Source: Klebsiella electrica
Lineage (GTDB): Bacteria; Pseudomonadota; Gammaproteobacteria; Enterobacterales; Enterobacteriaceae
Length of the DNA stretch: 64,000 nt
Reading direction: 5' to 3'
NCBI RefSeq assembly: GCF_006711645.1
Contig: NZ_CP041247.1
Span: forward strand, 4,216,001 to 4,280,000
A program made the position numbers and the translations under genes. The notes beneath the pieces were generated by a model, which was given only the letters and a program-made list of their open reading frames with translations, was not told the DNA's origin and did not search any database. Every line of letters begins with the position of its first letter. The first letter of the stretch is position 1. This document shows, piece after piece, positions 60,155 through 64,000 of this stretch.

Positions 60155-60183
60155 ATATTACGGATTCCCCATAACGCCGTCAA
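60155..60183 (-). promoter_or_regulatory. Promoter of tRNA-Asp
   Basis: Minus-strand TTGACG (60178-60183), 17-base spacer, TAATAT (60155-60160), then a GC-rich discriminator, 28 bases before the tRNA: a near-consensus sigma-70 stable-RNA promoter. A small palindrome GTTCCC-TT-GGGAAC lies at 60134-60147 in the leader. Confidence 0.85.
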
Positions 60184-60258
60184 CGCTTTTTCTTCAGTTT
60201 TGAATCGTTTGCTGTAAAAATCGCCCGCCAGGTGATTTTTACAGCATATCCCGATGGT

Positions 60259-60990
60259 TCAGGCGCGCCACAGGCAGCTTCCGCCCTTCTTTTGCACCAG
60301 ATCGAGTCGGGATTCGTGGCTCACTATCTCTTCATCAGTTGCATAAACCACGCGTAATTTGCTGGCTGCGCGAACAACCCGCTGTATTCCCATTTCTCCG
60401 GCCTGCTGTTGCCCCTCACCTTCCATTGAAAATGCCATCGTCGTCTGACCACCGGTCATCATCAGATAGACATCGGCCAGAATCTGGGCATCGAGCAATG
60501 CCCCGTGCAGCGTTCGCTTACTGTTGTCTATTTCATAACGCGAGCACAGCGCATCCAGGCTATTACGCTTACCGGGGAACATTTTCCGCGCCAGCGCGAG
60601 GCTATCGGTGACTTTGCAGAAGGTATTGGTTTTCGCAATGCCGCGATTCAGCTTGCTGAATTCATAATCCATAAAGCCGATATCAAACGAGGCATTATGA
60701 ATGACCAGCTCCGCGCCGCGGATATAGTCCATAAACTCGTCGGCCACATCCGCAAACACCGGTTTATCCATCAGGAATTCATCGGCGATCCCGTGAACGC
60801 CGAACGCTTCCGGGTCCACCAGCCGGTCCGGTTTCAGATAAACATGGAAGTTGTTCCCGGTGAGGCGGCGGTTTATCACCTCTACCGCACCGATCTCGAT
60901 GATCTTATGTCCTTCGTAGTGCGCACCGATCTGGTTCATACCGGTGGTTTCCGTATCGAGAACAATCTGTCGTGTAATTGCAGTGCTCAT
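60259..60990 (-). CDS. dnaQ: DNA polymerase III epsilon subunit, proofreading exonuclease
   Basis: 243-residue 3'-5' exonuclease with DEDDh motifs: VLDTETTGM (Asp12, Glu14), [12 protein letters not shown], and LHGALLDAQ (His162, Asp167). The C-terminal tail ([12 protein letters not shown]) binds the polymerase alpha subunit. ATG 60990 gives the E. coli length; three extra upstream codons are possible. Divergent from rnhA, with only 64 bases between, so their promoters overlap as in E. coli. Confidence 0.96.
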   Translation of the reverse strand: MSTAITRQIVLDTETTGMNQIGAHYEGHKIIEIGAVEVINRRLTGNNFHVYLKPDRLVDPEAFGVHGIADEFLMDKPVFADVADEFMDYIRGAELVIHNASFDIGFMDYEFSKLNRGIAKTNTFCKVTDSLALARKMFPGKRNSLDALCSRYEIDNSKRTLHGALLDAQILADVYLMMTGGQTTMAFSMEGEGQQQAGEMGIQRVVRAASKLRVVYATDEEIVSHESRLDLVQKKGGSCLWRA

Positions 60991-61054
60991 ATCAGCCATT
61001 TATGTCAGACTTGCCGTTTATCTATCGATTTCAATTACAGGAAGTCTACCAGAG

Positions 61055-61522
61055 ATGCTTAAACAGGTAGAAATTTTCACCGATGGTTCATGCCTGGGCA
61101 ATCCCGGGCCCGGTGGTTATGGGGCGATTTTACGCTATCGCGGAAAAGAAAAAATCTTTAGTCAGGGCTATCACCTCACCACTAATAACCGGATGGAGAT
61201 GATGGCGGCAATCGTCGCCCTCGAAGCGCTGAAAGAGCAGTGCGAAGTGATCCTCAGCACCGACAGCCAGTATGTGCGCCAGGGGATCACCCAGTGGATC
61301 CATAACTGGAAAAAACGCGGCTGGAAAACCGCTGACAAAAAACCGGTCAAAAACGTCGATCTCTGGCAGCGCCTGGATGCGGCGCTCGGCCAGCATCAAA
61401 TCAAATGGGAATGGGTCAAAGGCCACGCCGGCCACCCGGAAAATGAACGCTGCGATGAGCTGGCACGCGCGGCCGCCTCCAACCCGACGCAGAGCGATAC
61501 CGGCTACCAGCCAGAAAGCTAA
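61055..61522 (+). CDS. rnhA: Ribonuclease HI
   Basis: 155-residue enzyme cutting the RNA strand of RNA-DNA hybrids. Catalytic residues are in place: Asp10 ([11 protein letters not shown]), Glu48 (NRMEMMA), Asp70 (LSTDSQYV), His124 and Asp134 ([15 protein letters not shown]). ATG 61055 fits the E. coli start; the longer frame upstream lies in dnaQ. Ends overlap convergent yafS by 4 bases. Confidence 0.97.
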   Translation: MLKQVEIFTDGSCLGNPGPGGYGAILRYRGKEKIFSQGYHLTTNNRMEMMAAIVALEALKEQCEVILSTDSQYVRQGITQWIHNWKKRGWKTADKKPVKNVDLWQRLDAALGQHQIKWEWVKGHAGHPENERCDELARAAASNPTQSDTGYQPES

Positions 61523-62226
61523 CTCTGTCGCGTGGCGCCAACCGTCTGACGCAGCTGCGTTTTGGCTTTTCCTGATTTCATCGGATTTAGCGTCAGCGGA
61601 ATCGTCCGCTTCCGGGCAACAATCAGCTGCAAACAGCCCAGCGCCGGCAGATGAGCGCTGAGCAGTTTGCCGCCATGTCTGGACCACGGCAGCACCTGAT
61701 AGCGACCATAATGCAACACCTCAAAATTCAACAACGCCAGCCAGTCCAGCTGGCGCATCAGCGTAAACATCCGGCTGTTGTAGGGCGTCGTCTTACGCAA
61801 TACCGGCACCAGCTTACGCAGGCCCATCAGGCTGACGGGGTTAAACCCGGTCAAAATCATCCAGCCGTCATCTATTAATACCCGGTCGGCTTCACGCAGC
61901 AAACGATGCGGATCGCCGCACCACGGCAAAGTATGCGCCAGCAGGCAAGCATCAACCGACTTTTCGGCAAAAGGAAGATGCAGCGGATCGGCTTTAACCT
62001 GCATCGGGTTGCCTTGCAAAGACACATTCACCTGATGGGAGATGGCACAAGCTTCGGTATTGATTTCCGCGCTCAGATTGCCAATTTTAAGCAAATGAAA
62101 GCCATATAATTTAGCCAGCCACGGTTTCATCTGCCGTTCCAGCGATTCACGATAGTATTCGCCCCAGGGCATACTGGACCAGTGCTCGGGCGCTGTGATT
62201 GACTGAGGTATCCTTGCCGGCTTCAT
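61519..62226 (-). CDS. yafS: YafS, putative SAM-dependent methyltransferase
   Basis: 235-residue class I methyltransferase-like protein similar to E. coli YafS. It has [20 protein letters not shown] (post-motif region) and [20 protein letters not shown], typical of methyltransferase 11 folds, but the usual glycine-rich SAM loop is not obvious (the equivalent [11 protein letters not shown] is atypical). Substrate unknown. Divergent from gloB. Confidence 0.88.
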   Translation of the reverse strand: MKPARIPQSITAPEHWSSMPWGEYYRESLERQMKPWLAKLYGFHLLKIGNLSAEINTEACAISHQVNVSLQGNPMQVKADPLHLPFAEKSVDACLLAHTLPWCGDPHRLLREADRVLIDDGWMILTGFNPVSLMGLRKLVPVLRKTTPYNSRMFTLMRQLDWLALLNFEVLHYGRYQVLPWSRHGGKLLSAHLPALGCLQLIVARKRTIPLTLNPMKSGKAKTQLRQTVGATRQS

Positions 62227-62259
62227 CGCAACCTTCCGCTACGCTTTGAGAGGTAATTT

Positions 62260-63015
62260 ATGAATCTTATCAGCATTCCCGCATTTCAGGACAACTACAT
62301 CTGGGTTCTTAGTGAGGAGAACGGCCGTTGCCTTATCGTCGATCCCGGCGAAGCTGCACCGCTACTGGCCGCCATCGAAACCAATCACTGGCAACCAGAA
62401 GCCATTTTACTGACCCACCACCACCACGATCATGTTGGCGGCGTAAAACAACTGCGTGATAAATTCCCGGCTCTTGTCGTTTACGGACCGGCAGAAACCC
62501 AGGATAAAGGCACCACTCACCTTGTGGCCGACGGCGATCGGGTGACGATTTTGGGTCACGAATTTTCTATTTTTTCTACGCCCGGTCACACTTTAGGACA
62601 CATCTGTTTCTATAGCGAACCTTATCTTTTTTGTGGCGATACAATGTTTTCCGGCGGCTGCGGAAGGCTTTTCGAAGGAACAGCAGAGCAGATGTATCAA
62701 TCATTTAGGAAAATAAACGCCCTTCCCGAGGATACCCTGATTTGTTGCGCACATGAGTATACTTTAGCAAATATGAAGTTTGCATTGAGTATCCTTCCTC
62801 ATGACAGGGATATAAATGATTACTACCGTAAAGTTAATGAGTTACGTGCAAAAAAACAAATGACACTCCCCGTAACTCTGAAAAATGAGCGACGTATAAA
62901 TATTTTTTTACGCACGGATGATAATGATTTAATTAAAGAAATATCCAAAGAAACAAATTTGCAACACTCTGCACAGAGATTTGCTTGGTTAAGGTCAAAG
63001 AAAGATGACTTCTGA
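62260..63015 (+). CDS. gloB: Hydroxyacylglutathione hydrolase (glyoxalase II)
   Basis: 251-residue metallo-beta-lactamase-fold enzyme that hydrolyses S-lactoylglutathione to lactate in methylglyoxal detoxification. Metal ligands are in [10 protein letters not shown] (His53, His55, Asp57, His58), [29 protein letters not shown] and CCAHEYT. The 3' third is visibly AT-richer than the rest of the gene, though the protein stays full length. Confidence 0.95.
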   Translation: MNLISIPAFQDNYIWVLSEENGRCLIVDPGEAAPLLAAIETNHWQPEAILLTHHHHDHVGGVKQLRDKFPALVVYGPAETQDKGTTHLVADGDRVTILGHEFSIFSTPGHTLGHICFYSEPYLFCGDTMFSGGCGRLFEGTAEQMYQSFRKINALPEDTLICCAHEYTLANMKFALSILPHDRDINDYYRKVNELRAKKQMTLPVTLKNERRINIFLRTDDNDLIKEISKETNLQHSAQRFAWLRSKKDDF

Positions 63016-63086
63016 CATTTAATTCTTGTCATTCGCCGCCTTCACCGTTATTCTTGCTCGTCTTTTAAGCAACTATTGACACACAC

Positions 63087-64000
63087 ATGAAGGCACGAGC
63101 GATTTTACTCGCCTCTGTCTTGCTGGTGGGGTGCCAGTCGTCGAAAAACGATGGCAACGTCCAACAGCACGCACAGAGCCTTTCTGCAGCTGGTCAAGGG
63201 GAAGCAGGTAAGTTCACAAGTCAAGCGCGCTGGTTAGATGATGGAACCTTCTACGCGCAAGACCAGGATCTGTGGACTTCCATAGGCGACGAGCTAAAGA
63301 TGGGAATACCGGAAAATCCCCGGATTCGCGAACAAAAACAGAAATATTTAAGTAATAAGAGCTATCTCCACGATGTAACTTTACGGGCAGAGCCGTATAT
63401 GTACTGGATAGCCGGGCAAGTTAAGAAACGTAACATGCCAATGGAACTGGTATTACTACCCATAGTGGAGAGCGCTTTTGACCCGCACGCAACGTCTGGC
63501 GCCAATGCCGCAGGCATCTGGCAGATCATTCCGAGCACCGGGCGCAATTATGGTTTGAAACAGACCCGCAGCTACGATGCGCGTCGTGACGTCGTCGCCT
63601 CTACAACGGCGGCGCTGGATATGATGCAGCGTCTGAACAAGATGTTCGACGGCGACTGGTTGTTAACGGTCGCGGCGTACAACAGCGGCGAAGGCCGGGT
63701 GCTGAAGGCAATGAAAGCGAACCGTTCGCGTGGTAAATCCACCGATTTCTGGTCACTTCCATTACCGCGGGAAACCAAGGTGTATGTGCCGAAAATGCTG
63801 GCGTTGAGTGATATTCTCAAAAACAGCAAACGTTATGGCGTGAAGCTGCCAACGGCAGACGAAAGCCGTGCGCTGGCGCGTGTTCGCCTCGACAGTCCGG
63901 TTGAGATTAGCCAGCTTGCAGATATGGCAGGCATGCCCGTCGGCAAGTTGAAAACCTTCAACGCTGGCGTCAAGGGCTCAACCCTCGGTGCAAACGGGCC
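63087..64000 (+). CDS. mltD: Membrane-bound lytic murein transglycosylase D (partial)
   Basis: The gene begins at ATG 63087 and is still open at the window end, so only the first 304 codons are seen. Lipoprotein signal with lipobox LLVGC, then the SLT domain: catalytic glutamate E128 in LPIVESAFDPHA, followed by SGANAAGIWQIIPSTGRNYG and VAAYNSGEGRV. It cuts peptidoglycan with anhydro-muropeptide release. The LysM repeats expected at the C-terminus would lie past 64000; the start of a first one (ISQLADMAGMPVGKLKTFN) is visible. Confidence 0.95.
   Translation, partial: MKARAILLASVLLVGCQSSKNDGNVQQHAQSLSAAGQGEAGKFTSQARWLDDGTFYAQDQDLWTSIGDELKMGIPENPRIREQKQKYLSNKSYLHDVTLRAEPYMYWIAGQVKKRNMPMELVLLPIVESAFDPHATSGANAAGIWQIIPSTGRNYGLKQTRSYDARRDVVASTTAALDMMQRLNKMFDGDWLLTVAAYNSGEGRVLKAMKANRSRGKSTDFWSLPLPRETKVYVPKMLALSDILKNSKRYGVKLPTADESRALARVRLDSPVEISQLADMAGMPVGKLKTFNAGVKGSTLGANG

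Overview
The window is a chromosomal segment of an enterobacterium, most likely Klebsiella or a close relative such as Raoultella. Three things point there: an aco acetoin-dehydrogenase operon driven by an AcoK-type LuxR regulator, a complete nqrABCDEF operon (absent from E. coli), and an E. coli-like backbone crl-frsA-gpt-pepD-yafP-dinB and yafK-yafJ-gmhA-fadE-yafV-tRNA-Asp-dnaQ-rnhA-yafS-gloB-mltD with near-identical proteins. The species cannot be fixed from sequence reading alone.

Layout. 0-8 kb: acoK divergent from acoABC plus a dihydrolipoamide dehydrogenase (acetoin catabolism). 8.3-26 kb: a contact-dependent growth inhibition (CDI) island. It has cdiB, a 3329-residue cdiA ending in a non-specific endonuclease domain, and a YezG-like immunity gene. 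Downstream is an AT-richer graveyard of orphan toxin tails and immunity genes separated by GC-rich hairpins. Mixed into it are a SymE toxin gene with a candidate SymR antisense RNA, a second 5'-truncated symE, a tRNA 2'-phosphotransferase (kptA), a composite cdiA remnant, and IS2-like and IS256-family relics. 26-31 kb: a three-lipoprotein operon (CsgG, DUF4810, DUF799/GNA1162), a decayed LysR tail, an HxlR regulator divergent from a GST, and gabD. 31-37.3 kb: crl, frsA, gpt, pepD, yafP, dinB with a LexA box, then about seven tandem copies of a 79-bp REP-like unit. 37.3-43.4 kb: the Na+-translocating NADH:quinone reductase operon with nqrM. 43.8-48.6 kb: yafK, yafJ, gmhA, fadE with a FadR operator. 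48.9-54 kb: a four-gene sugar-acid operon (IclR regulator, YagE/YjhH aldolase, YjhG/YagF dehydratase, GntP permease) matching E. coli yjhIHGF, inserted between fadE and yafV. 55.2-59.8 kb: a formate dehydrogenase-N/O type operon in which the active-site selenocysteine is an ordinary cysteine codon. 60-64 kb: tRNA-Asp, dnaQ/rnhA, yafS, gloB and the start of mltD, which runs off the window.

The accessory modules (CDI island, sugar-acid operon, Cys-formate dehydrogenase) sit between conserved housekeeping genes. The CDI island is the part most worth study. It shows how toxin/immunity modules accumulate and decay: an amber codon in one immunity gene, a one-base loss in an A run of one toxin, and another in an immunity remnant. 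It also places RNA-acting functions (SymE, KptA) among CDI modules. All family names come from recognising sequence motifs; no database search was run.
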